A DNA stretch of 64,000 nucleotides from Anadara kagoshimensis (taxonomy: Eukaryota > Mollusca > Bivalvia > Arcoida > Arcidae): positions 12,943,898 to 13,007,897 of the forward strand of contig CM037864.1 of the NCBI GenBank assembly GCA_021292105.1, written 5' to 3'. Below are positions 23,296 to 33,866 of the stretch, piece by piece. The position numbers and the translations under genes were made by a program. The notes below the pieces were generated by a model. The model made no database searches. It had not been told where the DNA came from and saw only the letters and a list, made by a program, of their open reading frames with translations. Position 1 is the stretch's first letter. Each line of letters starts with the position of its first letter.

Positions 23296-23734
23296 ATATA
23301 AGCTAATAAATATGCATTTGGTCATAGCCGAAACAAATCTAAAAACATCACAGTATACCAATGAATAAGAAAAATAAATACAATATTGAGACGACCAATT
23401 ATAAATCTCTCGACTTTGGACTGACAAAATAAATCAAAACAAATGATTTTGTAGAAAATAAAACCATTACCATTTTCCAAAGCAATCCACTTAATTAGGA
23501 AAACATTTGAAAACCATCAGGAACTTCACTGCGAGAAGTCTGTGGTGCATTTTTACCCGATCGTTATGCCGACTAGATGGACATCTCCAATTAAACGGAA
23601 GATAGCAAGCGTTGTTTTAGATGGGTATTATATTAGTTAAAATTCTGTTTCTTTCGGGTTGTTAATTTTAGCTATGACTGTAGTCAATCCATTCCAAATG
23701 TCAGTAGTATTATAGAGGCAATGGTCCCTATTAT

Positions 23735-24360
23735 ACGACTATTGTTAATAAAAACATACCGATCCATGTCTAAACCACAATCCCAAATACCAACCACAGA
23801 CATACCGATCCATGTCTACACCACAATCCCAAATACCAACCACAGACATACCGATCCATGTCTAAACCACAATCCCAAATACCAACCACAATCATACCGA
23901 TCCATGTCCAAACCACAATCCCAAATATCAGCCGTAAGCGTATCGATCCATGTTCAAACCACAATCCCAAATATCAACCACAAGCGGCGTACCAATCCAT
24001 GTTCAAACCACAATCCCAAATATCAACTACAAGCATACTAATCCATGTCAAATCCACAATTCTAAATACCAACCACTAACATACCAATTCATGTCCACAC
24101 TACAATCCCAAAAAAAAACGTGAACATTCACTGGCAAGTTAGGCTGGATGCACCGGAAGGATAGGAAAAGCACCTAATGTTGTCTAGCTAGCTACACACG
24201 CCAAAACTGAAAATGAACATGGAAGAACTAAGTTAAATATATCCAGGATAATTTTTCATACAGAGACATCATACTTATTAACAATATTGTGACGATATTG
24301 TGATGACGACCATGAACCTTTTTATAGCATAACCCACCCCTTTATCCCTACATGCATGGC
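23735..24360 (+). mobile_element. R1 element with its head expanded as a 45-bp minisatellite
   Basis: From about 23755 to 24095 the R1 head (CATACCGATCCATGTC ... AACCACAATCCCAAATACC) is repeated about eight times with a period near 45 bp. The normal R1 body follows (TGCACCGGAAGGATAGG, TAGCTAGCTACACACGCC) and then the tail to about 24360. The arrangement shows a minisatellite born from the 5' part of a transposon. Confidence 0.85.
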
Positions 24361-24407
24361 GTGTTTTAATATAAATATACCGATTGACACACATGTACTT
24401 CACAGTA

Positions 24408-24742
24408 CAAACCTGCCAAAAAGTTTAATATTGGGCAAACAAATCAGTAGAGAATCGGCGGGTGGCTCATCTTGGTTTTTCATTGGCTATGTTTCAGCAG
24501 CTTTTCTGAACTTGCTGTCTGTATCTTGACAGTTTTAGGTCACTAGCTGTCTATATCTCGGTCACTCGACAGCTAAGCTTCGACTTCTTTTCGTCAGCTC
24601 GATGTTAAACGTTCGGCAGGTATGTACTGTATGTGTCTATCTCTCGTTAGATTTTCGATCACTAGCTATCCATATCTCGGCTTTTCCGACTCCTTTTCGT
24701 TAACTTAATGTTAAACATTCGAAGGGCAGCACTGTATATATA
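24408..24742. mobile_element. MITE-E, rearranged
   Basis: The left end CACAGTACAAACCTGCC and two right-type ends (GTTCGGCAGGTATGTACTG at about 24610, CATTCGAAGGGCAGCACTG at about 24716) indicate two overlapping or duplicated copies. Confidence 0.6.
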
Positions 24743-24743
24743 T

Positions 24744-25613
24744 ACAGTCCAACCTGTGTTAAAGGCCACCTCTATATAAGGGCCACCTGTCTATAAAGGG
24801 CACTTTCAATTCCTCCCGAGCCATTTTACTCTTTATTTAACCTCTATATAAGGGCCACTGTTCAACTGAGCCAGAGGCCACCCTATTTTAGTACAAAATG
24901 GCTCATGAACCTGTCTATAAAGGCCACTTTTTATTCCTTTTTTGGCAAGTTTTGTTATAGTTTCTAAAAATTTATACAAAAATGTTAAGCCATGTAGTTT
25001 TTTTAAAAATCTTGAAGCTAAAATTAGATTTTAAACATTGATTATTTAACTTTAAACCATTGATCATTAAACTAAGTACATATAACCAAATCTGTATGTT
25101 GATAAAAAAAGAATTTTTAAAAATTATGTTTTTGAGACTTTTTTAAAAACTTAAAAAGATTCTTAAGTCATTTATCCTCATGTCAACAAATGAAGCCATA
25201 AAGCACTGAGGATAGATTATTACTCATTATTATTTATGATACCTATACTATTTTCTATTGTTTTCATTACTGGTTCCTACCTATTAAAGAAAACATGTCT
25301 TTATTTAAGATATGTGTATATACTTAGTGGTTTTTATGGGGTTTTTTTTTCAAAGATTGATAAATAGTGTGGTCAGAAGATTTTTCTTTAATTGTTTTCA
25401 AAGAAATCATTCTGTTAAAATTAGCTAATGCCTTTTTTGTAACAGAAATTTTAACAAATAAAATAAATAAATTAGAACTGCTCACTATTTTTCCAAGTAA
25501 TATTTATATTGATGTCATAACTGGATTTACAAACCTCTATATAAAGGCCACCTGTCCATAAGGGCCACTTTTGCAACTTCCCCCGAGTGGCCCTTATAGA
25601 CAGGTTAGACTGT
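24744..25613. mobile_element. MITE-F, long variant (870 bp)
   Basis: Ends ACAGTCCAACCTGTGTTAAA and GACAGGTTAGACTGT match the short MITE-F copies, but the interior is about 870 bp of AT-rich DNA without an intact transposase. Subterminal CTATATAAGGGCCACC is repeated several times at each end. Confidence 0.8.
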
Positions 25614-25735
25614 ATATCGAATATACCGACAGTTTTCGGTCACTAGTTATCCATATTTCGGTCGCTCGACATCCAAACTTCGACGCCTTTTCGTCAGCTC
25701 GTCGTTAAACTTTCGACAGGTCTGCACTGTCTTTT
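25614..25735. mobile_element. MITE-E, right part
   Basis: GTTTTCGGTCACTAG through TTAAACTTTCGACAGG and TCTGCACTGTC. It directly follows the large MITE-F, which seems to have split an E copy. Confidence 0.6.
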
Positions 25736-26942
25736 GATAAATAGCTTTTATACAGTTATACAGTGATTTAAATCATCTTTGCCAAATGATATTTGTTTTG
25801 AAAAATAAGTTGATTTGGAATTATATGTATTGCATTAACAATATGTGCAGTTTAAATTATAAGCCCCAAGTGAAAGATAAAGTGACAGAGTTGATTGAAT
25901 GGTGGTTAAAAATATCCATTCTGATAATATATTTTATACGTAAAGGAGAAATTAATTTAATTTTCAGAAACAGAATTATCAGTTCTAATAATTTTTTTTG
26001 CGAAATGTTATCTGTTTTTTAATTTGTTTTGTTAATCATAATAGTATTTATTGGCATAAAGCAAAAACGAGCTTATAGCCCAACATATATAAATAATACT
26101 ATTGTTACAATAACATCTGTTATCTCAGTCTCTACATTGGTGTACATATTCAACAGACGTTTAGGGTTTAGAAGGTTAATTGAATTTATGGTTCAAATGT
26201 ACAAAATTCTATAAGGATATGGGAAAAAAGAAACGATATGTGCAATATTAATGTCACTTTTCTTCCCTTTCTTTTGTTTGGTTCGAATGAATTTTTTAAG
26301 CTAGTTAAAATATTCATTTCGAATCATAATAAATTTGCCATATTGCTGTCGATATTGTCTAAATATGACGTTTAGGGTTTAATAAGTTAATTGAATTCAG
26401 GGTTCAAATATAGATTAGTCCATTACATGAAAATAGTAAAAATAAATAAATAAAAATAAAAACCTAGATAAATGTAATAAGCAAAAATACCCAAGACATG
26501 TAAAATTTCTTCTGTCGAATTTGGGTGATATTTTAACTTGACCAAGTTAAAAATGTTCATTTCAAATCTGTTGTCATGGATATCGATGTTGTCTAGACAT
26601 GTTTTAAAAAAATTGTTTATTTAACCCATTTTTAGAATTTTAATTTTGTCAGTTTAAATGCGACTCGAGCAAATGTGCCACGTGATTACTTATTATTATA
26701 TATCCATCTAGAAAGTTTTTAGGTCGGTTCTAAAGCAGGCGTTGTTACAGGATAGCTGGTCGATATGGGTGGATACCAGCTATAATTGAATAGACAGACA
26801 TTTTTACCTTTGCAGTGTCTCTAGGTCAAATTTTCAGAAACAGAATTATAAGTTCTATTTTTTTTTTTTTTTTTGAGAAATGGTATCTTTTTTTAAATTT
26901 TGTTTTGTTATAAATAATACTATTGTTACAAGATCACATCAA

Positions 26943-27142
26943 TGGGGTTCGCCGCTGTACCACGTGGTCAATACCTCTTTACGTTTGTGCGGAACATTTT
27001 GGAAAACGGTACCCTCACAAATTCCCGCCGGAATAACGTCGTCTTTACGGGAAAACGTCATATTGTGCGATTCCATGTCTATTGGAAACAAGCGTTTCGC
27101 AGACACGTTAGAAGGTATCACGTGGTACAGCTGCGAACCCCA
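26943..27142. mobile_element. MITE-H
   Basis: 200 bp, ends TGGGGTTCGCCGCTGTACCA and TGGTACAGCTGCGAACCCCA, with CACGTG next to each. It sits in the middle unit of a tandem triplication; the third unit (about 27545) keeps the empty site, fixing the boundaries. Confidence 0.92.
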
Positions 27143-27669
27143 TTGTCTATGCCTGTACATTAGTGTATGTATTCAACAGCCGTTTAGGGTTCAATAAGTT
27201 AATTGAATTGAGGGTTTAAATGTACAAAAGCCTATTAGTGCACGGAAAAGAAAAGAAATATATGACCAATATTAATGCCACGTGTTTTTCTTTTCTTGTG
27301 TTTGGTTCGGATGATAGTGTTAAGCATTTCGAATATGTTTGTCATATTGCTGTCGATATTATCTAAATATGTAATTTAGAATAGTTTGTTTAACCATTTT
27401 TTTTAGAATTTTTGTCTTTATATTTTTCTTTAAAGAGAAATTAATTTAATTTTTAGAAACAGAATTATCAGTTTTAATATTTTTTGGCGAAATGGTATCT
27501 GTTTTTTTAATTTGTTCTGTTGAAAATAGTACTTCTGTTACGATCACATCAGTTGTCTATGTCTGTACATTGCAATTGGTGTACAGACGTTTAGAATTAA
27601 ATAAGTTAATTGAATTCAGGGTTCAAATGTACAAAAGTCTATTAAGGTTATATGGTAAAATGTAAATAA

Positions 27670-27670
<1 letters not shown>

Positions 27671-27708
<38 letters not shown>

Positions 27709-27710
27709 AT
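27671..27710. repeat. (AAAT)n microsatellite
   Basis: About ten AAAT units. Confidence 0.95.
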
Positions 27711-28015
27711 CATTAGAAAAAAACTACATAAATGAAATAAGCAAAAGTGTAATATAAACGACATATATCATTTCGTATGTCAGTTCTGGGTTAACTTGAC
27801 CAAGTTAAAAATGTTCATTTCGAATCCGTTTCCTGTTGATATCGATTTTGTCTAGATATATATATATATATTAAAAACAATTGTTAATTTAATCCATTTA
27901 AAAATTTTGTTTTAGTTGGTTGAAGTACAATCCAGAAAATGTCCCACATGATTACGTTTAGATCTTTATAGAAGGTTTTGGTCGTAATCTTAAGTTTGGG
28001 GCAGTAAATGCTACC

Positions 28016-28216
28016 AACTGACGTATCGCCGACCACGCCCACAATGTTCCGACACTGGCCGCTATCACGGTACCTAAGCAGCGTCACGGCAACTACTAGT
28101 ATCAGTGACGTCATTAAATGGCGCTATTCAGGCCGAGTTTTCATTCATTTTGCGTGTAAATCAAGCATCCATCCATTTGACGGAACATTGTGGGTGTGGC
28201 CGGCGATACGTCAATT
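28016..28216. mobile_element. MITE-G
   Basis: 201 bp with inverted ends of about 36 bp: AACTGACGTATCGCCGACCA at the left, TGGCCGGCGATACGTCAATT at the right, with CACAATGTTCCG/CGGAACATTGTG inside. GC-rich for the region. Confidence 0.9.
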
Positions 28217-28853
28217 ACCTCGACTATACGTCTCTCTCTCTTTTACAACGAAGTTAGGATAAAAAAATGGCAAATAAACTATACAACTAACATTAAACAT
28301 GCTCTAAATGTTCATAAAATATTAGTTCACGGAAAAGATAGAACAGTTTAATTTCACATTTCAAAAATCCCTGTCTGTTTTTAAAAGGTAACCCCTCCCC
28401 CAACAAAGTTAATACAAAATGTTCTTCTAAAAAGTATAAAAGGCAAACAGAACTCATAAATACGTCTTAGAAGTCTGGGAAATTTTAAAGTATTTTATAA
28501 GAAGTAATTTTGTTTGCTCAACCACTAGATCTTATAGCTTACATAAGACTTGTTTTGGAAGTGCAATTGCCCAGTTTTTTAGGCACATGCTATTGGTTTC
28601 ACTATCGGATAGGATGGTATGAACCCCCTAAGGCAATTGTGTTTCTCCTGGTAAACCCATCAGAGGCAAACGCTAGACCGCTGAGGTTGATTTCCTATCA
28701 ATGACATAACATCATTTTGACGCTATGTGGTGTTTCGAATGCGGGATAAATAAACGTCGCAGGGAATCTGGATCGCGTAAAAGGAAATATGATAGTTCGA
28801 TCGTGGTCATGTGATTGTGCTCATCCAATTAATAATCAGTATTTATGAATGAG

Positions 28854-28856
<3 letters not shown>

Positions 28857-28890
<34 letters not shown>

Positions 28891-28930
28891 TTTTTATTAT
28901 TATTATTAATCTCATTATTATTATTATTAG
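28857..28930. repeat. (AAT)n/(ATT)n microsatellite
   Basis: AAT run followed by its complement ATT, so it can form a hairpin. Confidence 0.95.
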
Positions 28931-29127
28931 CTAAGGTATATTCCCCTCATGCAAAGTATTTCCTCAGCTACATTAGGCTCAATATAAATGGGTTCTTTGG
29001 GTCCTTTTCGACATCTTGAAAAAATTTTGGTTTCACAATTTTGGCCCAAGCACTTCTGATAAGAAAATGTATTCCGAAACGGCCGTCTAATGCTGTAAAT
29101 AATTACTGGAATAATATGTAATTATCA
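28931..29127 (+). mobile_element. solo hammerhead repeat
   Basis: A single roughly 200-bp repeat matching 7434-7632, from GCTAAGGTATA to ATAATATGTAATTATC, with the decayed hammerhead inside. It lies directly next to an ATT microsatellite on the left and a 109-bp tandem array on the right. Confidence 0.65.
29049..29094 (+). ncRNA. degenerate hammerhead ribozyme copy
   Basis: Aligns base for base with the copy at 7555-7600, but the core reads CTGATAA and stem II is broken (GAAAA/ATTCC). The GAA-ACGGCCGT-C segment is intact. It is expected to be inactive. It sits in a repeat (28931-29127) homologous to the other hammerhead repeats. Confidence 0.7.
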
Positions 29128-29134
29128 GTATCCT

Positions 29135-29560
29135 GTTTTAGTGACCGACTAGATGAACATCTCCAACAAAACCAGTCTTTTCGGTTTCAAAATGTGTTAA
29201 ATGGATATGGTCAATCAAATATGTATGTTATTATCGGCATTCCGTTTTGGTGACCGATTAGATGAACATCTCCAAAGAAACCAGTCTTTTCGGTTTCAAA
29301 ATGTGTTAAATGGATATGGTCAATCAAATATGTATGTAATTATCGGCATTCCGTTTTGGTGACCGACTAGATGAACATCTCCAACAAAACCAGTCTTTTT
29401 CGGTTTCAAAATGTGTTAAATGGATATGGTCAATCAAATATGTATGTTATTATCGGCATTCCGTTTTGGTGACCGACTAGATAAACATCTCTAACGAAAC
29501 CAGTCTTTTAGGTTTCAAAATTAGTTAAATGGATCTGGTCCATCAAAATTATCTTTTTAT
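29135..29560. repeat. 109-bp tandem array, four units
   Basis: GTGACCGACTAGATGAACAT starts near 29141, 29249, 29359 and 29470. Units share TTTCGGTTTCAAAATGTG and ATATGGTCAATCAAATATG, and the middle copies are almost identical. It lies just downstream of the FMRFamide gene. Single diverged units occur near 23565 and 60560. Confidence 0.92.
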
Positions 29561-29606
29561 TTCGATATTATCTAGCTCACTCAACAAAAACCAAAAATAT
29601 TAACAT

Positions 29607-29659
29607 TTTATTAATATATTCTTATCACTCAAGTATGGACGAGCATCATCAACTTTATT
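29607..29659 (-). terminator. candidate polyadenylation signals for FMRFamide gene
   Basis: AATAAA on the minus strand occurs at 29659-29654 and 29612-29607, about 300-350 bases past the TAA at 29958. AT-rich sequence around them fits a 3' UTR. The choice between the sites is not decidable from sequence. Confidence 0.4.
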
Positions 29660-29957
29660 AGTTCTGCAAAATCAAGTGCCTAGATTCTAGAGATAACAGG
29701 TTATCAATCCTTAATGAGCAGATATTAAAATTTATATATACATACGAAAATACTTCTTTGTTTCTTTTTTGTCAGTCTGAACATTTTTTCCTTTCCGGAA
29801 AGGAAGAACTTAAATGATTAATATTTACAAACATTTTACAAACAATTTCCGCTTCCACTTCTTTTTTTCTTTACATTAAAATTAATTTAGATGCATACTT
29901 AAGAAAAAGAATGCAATATATTTTTTATATATATATACTAATGAATATAATATATTT

Positions 29958-31211
29958 TTATTTTCCAAATCTCATGAATCTTTTGTCTTTTGAATCACGG
30001 CCGAATCTCATGAAACGTTTATCGTCTGTACTTTTTCCAAATCGCATAAATCGCTTATCGTCTGATTTCTTTCCGAACCGCATAAATCGTTTCTCTGCCT
30101 CATCCGGGTCTCTACCAAATCTCATAAAGCGTTTCTCATCATCTATACTTTTGCCAAATCTCATGAACCGTTTCTCGTCACCACTTTTTCCGAATCTCAT
30201 GAATCTTTTTTCTTGTTCATTTGTGTCCACACTTTTTCCGAATCTCATGAATTTTTTCTTGTTCATTTGTGTCCACACTTTTTCCGAATCTCATGAATCT
30301 CTTCTCTGGATCACGACCGAATCGCATGAATCTTTTCTCGTCCTCAACGCTTTTTCCAAATCGCATAAACCGTTTTTCGTCTTCGCCGGATCTACCGAAA
30401 CGCATAAATCTTTTGTCTTCTGGTGCAAATGTGTCATCTTCTTCTTCATCATCGCCATCTCGCTTTCCAAATCTCATGAACCGTTTCTCTTCCTCAACTG
30501 GATCCCGTCCAAATCGCATGAAACGCTTCTCTTCTTTTCCATCTTTTCCGAATCTCATGAATCTTTTTCCGAAGCGCATAAATCTCTTTTCATCATCATT
30601 TCCTATGGATTTTCCGAACCTCATAAACCGTTTCTCATCGTCAATAGATTTTCCGAATCGCATAAATCGCTTATCAGCTTCACCAGATTTTCCGAATCTC
30701 ATGAATCGTTTTTCGTCATCAATTGATTTTCCGAATCGCATAAATCGCTTTTCTGCCTCATCACTTTCGTCACTTCCGGGATCTCTGCCAAACCTCATGA
30801 ACCTTTTCTCGGCTTTTTCATCGTCGTTTGTTTCTCTTTTCTTTATTTCGGCATTTTTTGATGTTTCGTTTGGTACGATTGTTTCTTTCTGATCGTCTTT
30901 AATTGCGCGTTTTTCTGGGACATCTTTTACTGGCACGATTTCGTCTGTTGATCTCCGTTTTCGTATTTTTATTCCGGCTTTTTCAGCTGCATCAATTCGG
31001 TTTGCAACTTGTCTGAGCATGTCAGCGGTACTGTCGTCACTTCCGCTTCTGCCGAATCGTAGAAATCGTTTGTCCTCGTTCTGATAGGAATTTCTGCCAA
31101 ATCTTAGAAATCCTTCTTTATTGCCGAATCTTTTTCCAAATCTTAAGAATCCGTCGCCACTCAAAGCTCTTTTGCCAAATCGTAAAAACGTTCTTTTGCT
31201 TTTGTCGTCAT
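29958..31211 (-). CDS. FMRFamide precursor, peptide exon (with internal frameshift)
   Basis: Large terminal exon of a mollusc-type FMRFamide prohormone. Just after the acceptor come [33 protein letters not shown] and KRFLRFGR, then an acidic spacer with dibasic sites (IRKR, PEKR, IKKR). After the spacer lie 13 in-frame FMRFGK/FMRFGR units separated by acidic linkers such as [15 protein letters not shown] and SVEDEKR. The KR sites, the Gly amide donor and the acidic spacers are typical of prohormones cut by convertases and amidated in dense-core vesicles of neurons. A 2-bp loss near 30252 shifts the frame to a TGA at 30217-30219. In the shifted frame 8 more FMRF units continue to a TAA at 29958, ending RFMRFGK. 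As written, the product is 376 residues; without the loss it would be 463. The persistence of the downstream coding pattern suggests a recent or artefactual lesion. Readings on the opposite strand are antisense shadows. Confidence 0.97.
30183..30276 (-). repeat. tandem 48-bp FMRF unit duplication
   Basis: Two adjacent copies of a 16-codon unit (linker SVDTNEQEK plus RFMRFGK), identical except for the 2-bp loss in the first-translated copy. This is the youngest-looking expansion within the precursor; other units differ more in their linkers. Confidence 0.9.
30249..30258 (-). other. 2-bp deletion frameshift in FMRFamide exon
   Basis: Two adjacent units encoding SVDTNEQEK(R)FMRFGK are otherwise identical. 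One (30183-30230) reads GAATC, six T, then CTTG on the plus strand. The other (30229-30276) reads GAA, six T, then CTTG, two bases shorter beside a T run. The coding strand therefore changes from EKRF to EKIH and stops 9 codons later. It could be a real allele, a recent pseudogenising change, or a sequencing/assembly error in a short tandem duplication. Confidence 0.9.
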
Positions 31212-31414
31212 CTACAAAATACAAAACAACAACAATATTACAGACATGTTAATAGCTATGGATGGTCCTTTGTGGATATGTGTTGCCAATTTTCATTTTA
31301 CCATCATATATAAAAGTTAGATAAACATCGATAAAATGCAATAAATCTTCAATGTGTCTGCGTGATGAATTACTAGTACATGTAATTTCATTGACCGATA
31401 AGTACATTTTTAAT

Positions 31415-31612
31415 TGGGTTCGCAAGTGTACCATGTGATACCCCTTAACGTTTCTGTGGAACAAATATTTCCCATGGAGATGGAATTGCTTCAGTTTACG
31501 TTTTCAGGTAAAATGACGTTACTCCGGGAAATTTCGACGTAAACGTTTTCCAAAATGTTCCGCACAAACGTTAAGGGGTATTGGTCACATTGTACTACAT
31601 TGTACAACCTTT
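31415..31612. mobile_element. MITE-H, diverged
   Basis: ATTGGGTTCGCAAGTGTACC start, AACGTTAAGGGGTATTGG end, and GGAACATTTTGG-like segments. It lies about 200 bp from the FMRFamide acceptor. Confidence 0.75.
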
Positions 31613-31827
31613 TCCAGTATGACATAAAAAACGAGATATCAAAAAATTGCTTTATAAGCCTCCATACATTTATTGCCAAACCCCTTTATATTGTCAAGAT
31701 TTGACTGAATAAATATTCATATAGTGGCGAAAAATTGAGTTTTTCCGTGCATCGGGTGACTTCGTTGTAAGTTCTGTTTCGATTATTCGTATGTTATTAG
31801 ACCTAGTGTCCATTCGATTTTAAGAGA

Positions 31828-32206
31828 GGCCGTGGAGGCCCTAATGGATAAGACGCCAGTCTTCAAATCCAGGGTCTCTCACCGCTGTGAGTTCGAGTCC
31901 CGGTCAGACCTCATGTGGGAATGTGAATTTTCCTTGTCGTTGGCCTTTACTGATTCACCTGGTATCAGTATAATGGACTTGGGGAGTGGTACGCTTGTCT
32001 GCGGCGTACTGACTCTGTGAGCTAGCACGTTAAAGTCGCCCTGAGTGCGCGCTAGTACAAGGCAGACCATAAAACACACTCGCATTTCACATGCATACAC
32101 AAAATTGTTCATATATTAATCCATAGAGATTCATAAAGTAGGCGCGAATAGCTAAAAAAATTGCTGATGCGACGTAAAGCAACATTCAACCAACAAACCA
32201 ACCAAC
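31828..32206 (+). mobile_element. SINE-C, full length
   Basis: tRNA-derived SINE. Head AGGCCGTGGAGGCCCTAATG, B box GTTCGAGTCCCGGTC, body TACGCTTGTCTGCGGCGTAC, 3' end AGCAACATTCAACCAAC with a repetitive CCAACC tail. Imperfect direct repeats resembling CATTCGATTTTAAGAG flank it (31811-31826 and about 32207-32222). It lies 0.6 kb from the FMRFamide acceptor. Confidence 0.9.
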
Positions 32207-32394
32207 CATCCGATTTAAAAGATTTACATTCAGTGGTCTATCTACTTTATTTAATTAATTAAAGTGTTATTCACATTAGGTTTATGATGCATTTTTTCAA
32301 TGATATGTGAAAACATTCATGCATCAATTTTTCGCACATGCACTAGCTTTGAAAGAGGCGCGAAGGATAAAGATAAAGGGAGAGAAAGAGAGTA

Positions 32395-32437
32395 GGATTA
32401 ATTTGGAGAGGTAATAAACATACTTTATGTCAGAGAG

Positions 32438-32468
<31 letters not shown>

Positions 32469-32475
32469 GAGAGAG
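32395..32475. repeat. GA-rich microsatellite
   Basis: Interrupted AGAGAGAGAAAG tract in the FMRFamide intron. Confidence 0.9.
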
Positions 32476-32921
32476 CATTGCATAATCGATATATAGTGCA
32501 TGGAAGATAGTTCTCTTAGCCGAGAGGTCAAAATAGTTATAAAAACCGTATATACGTTTTAGTATCCTAATGAGATTTAAACAATAATTACTAACTTAGA
32601 CCAGCCGTGTCTTCGTACAAAAACTGCAAATAAAATAAAAGTTCGGAACGACCATAATATATCGTCATAAGGGAACACAATAATTCGATAAAACGAAAGT
32701 ATGTCCAATTATACCATCACAATTATATTGTGTTTTCTTTTCGAAAATAGAATGAACTCAGTGGCCTTCGCCATAAAATATGTCATTTTCTTGAAATGCA
32801 ATCAAAACAAAACGTATGGTTATCCTTTTTAAGGAATAACGATCTGGGTTTAGAAGATCACAGTTTTAGCTTCGGAAAATAATAATAATAATAATACATG
32901 TAAAAAAAAAAACCAAAACAA

Positions 32922-33055
32922 ATAACATACAAACCCATGCCGAAATCACAATCTCAAAGCAAAGTAAAAACCTTGAAACTGGCGAATTTAGTTTAACAAA
33001 GGAAATTCCTCCAGGAAAGTGAGACCGGGTGCTCCGGAAGGGTAAGTTACTCCAA
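32922..33055 (+). mobile_element. R1 element, truncated
   Basis: R1 head and core ending at GGTAAGTTACTCC, in the FMRFamide intron (opposite in sense to the gene). Confidence 0.8.
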
Positions 33056-33193
33056 GCTAAACATATTTAAATTGTTGATATTATCAAAACAAAAGAATTT
33101 ATAGTTTACCTACAGAAATATGTAGCCGTGAAATTTAATTGCGGAAATAGCCAACGCGATAAGGTACACAAACAATATTCGAAATTGTAAATA

Positions 33194-33405
33194 GACATAC
33201 TAATCCATGTCCGAATCAAAATTCAGAAGCAAAGTAAAACTGTTGGAACTGACAAATTATGTTAGACACGCAAACTTTCACCAGGGGGGTGAGGTCGAGT
33301 GCTCCGAAAGAGTAGGAACCTCCTGCTTAGTTAGCTACACCCGACCCTGTGTAAATTGTGTGACAGGAACATGGAACTATGGGACGTCAAACACGAAGAA
33401 CTTTC
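33194..33405 (+). mobile_element. R1 element
   Basis: Second R1 140 bp further on: CATACTAATCCATGTCC, GAGTGCTCCGAAAGAGTAGG, TAGCTACACCCGACCC, ATGGAACTATGGGACG. It lies immediately upstream of a SINE-C. Confidence 0.8.
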
Positions 33406-33484
33406 CAGTAGGTGCCGACAAAAGAAGATATTCTTGTCCAAACGTGTGCATGACACCACTACACCGAATTTATACTATACGGGA

Positions 33485-33866
33485 TTTTGGTTGGTTGGTT
33501 GAATGTTGCTTAACGTCGCATCAGCAATTTTTCAGCTATTCGCGACGAGAACTATTTAATTAATCTCTATGGATTAATCTATGAACAATTTTGTGTATGC
33601 ATGTGAAGTGCGAGTATGTTGTATGGTCTGCCTTGTACTAGCGCGCACTCAGGGCGACTTTACCGTGCTAGCTCACAGAGTCAGTACGCCGCAGACAAGC
33701 GTACCACTCCCCCAGTCCATTATACTGATACCAGGTGAATCAGTAAAGGCCAACGGTAAGGAAAATTCACTTTCCCACATGTGGTCCGAGCGGGACTCGA
33801 ACTCACAGCGGTGAGAGACCCTGGATTTGAAGACTGACGTCTTATCCATTAGGCCACCGCGCCCTC
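33485..33866 (-). mobile_element. SINE-C, full length, with 15-bp target-site duplication
   Basis: Same SINE, opposite orientation. The head at the right reads, in complement, AGAGGGCGCGGTGGCCTAAT (A box TGGCCTAATGG). The exact repeat TTATACTATACGGGA flanks it at 33470-33484 and 33867-33881. It is probably young. Confidence 0.94.

Larger units (their letters stand above)
25935..27900. repeat. tandem triplication, units of about 450-900 bp
   Basis: The motif CAGAAACAGAATTATCAGTT followed by GCGAAATGTTATCTG starts units near 25966, 26838 and 27458. Later landmarks recur in order: CAATTGGTGTACA-type, GTTTAGGGTTTAATAAGTTA, TGGTTCAAATGTACAAAA, TTGACCAAGTTAAAAATGTT. The middle unit is enlarged by MITE-H. 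Confidence 0.85.

Noticed and set aside
23755-24095. CRISPR-like regular repeats
   Set aside because: Head-to-tail 45-bp repeats without unique spacers, in animal DNA; it is an expanded R1 head.
26880-27197. Frames of about 73-105 residues on both strands
   Set aside because: Both strands of the palindromic MITE-H give similar peptides, as expected from inverted repeats.
29911-30892. Plus-strand frames of 271 and 207 residues rich in FPNLMNR
   Set aside because: They are the antisense of the repetitive FMRFamide exon; the repeats keep the opposite strand open.
31212-31224. ATG at 31224 as start of the FMRFamide precursor
   Set aside because: The codons before GAC-GAC-AAA are the T-rich splice acceptor (TTTTGTAG); no signal peptide follows this Met, and a matching signal-peptide exon exists at 52337.
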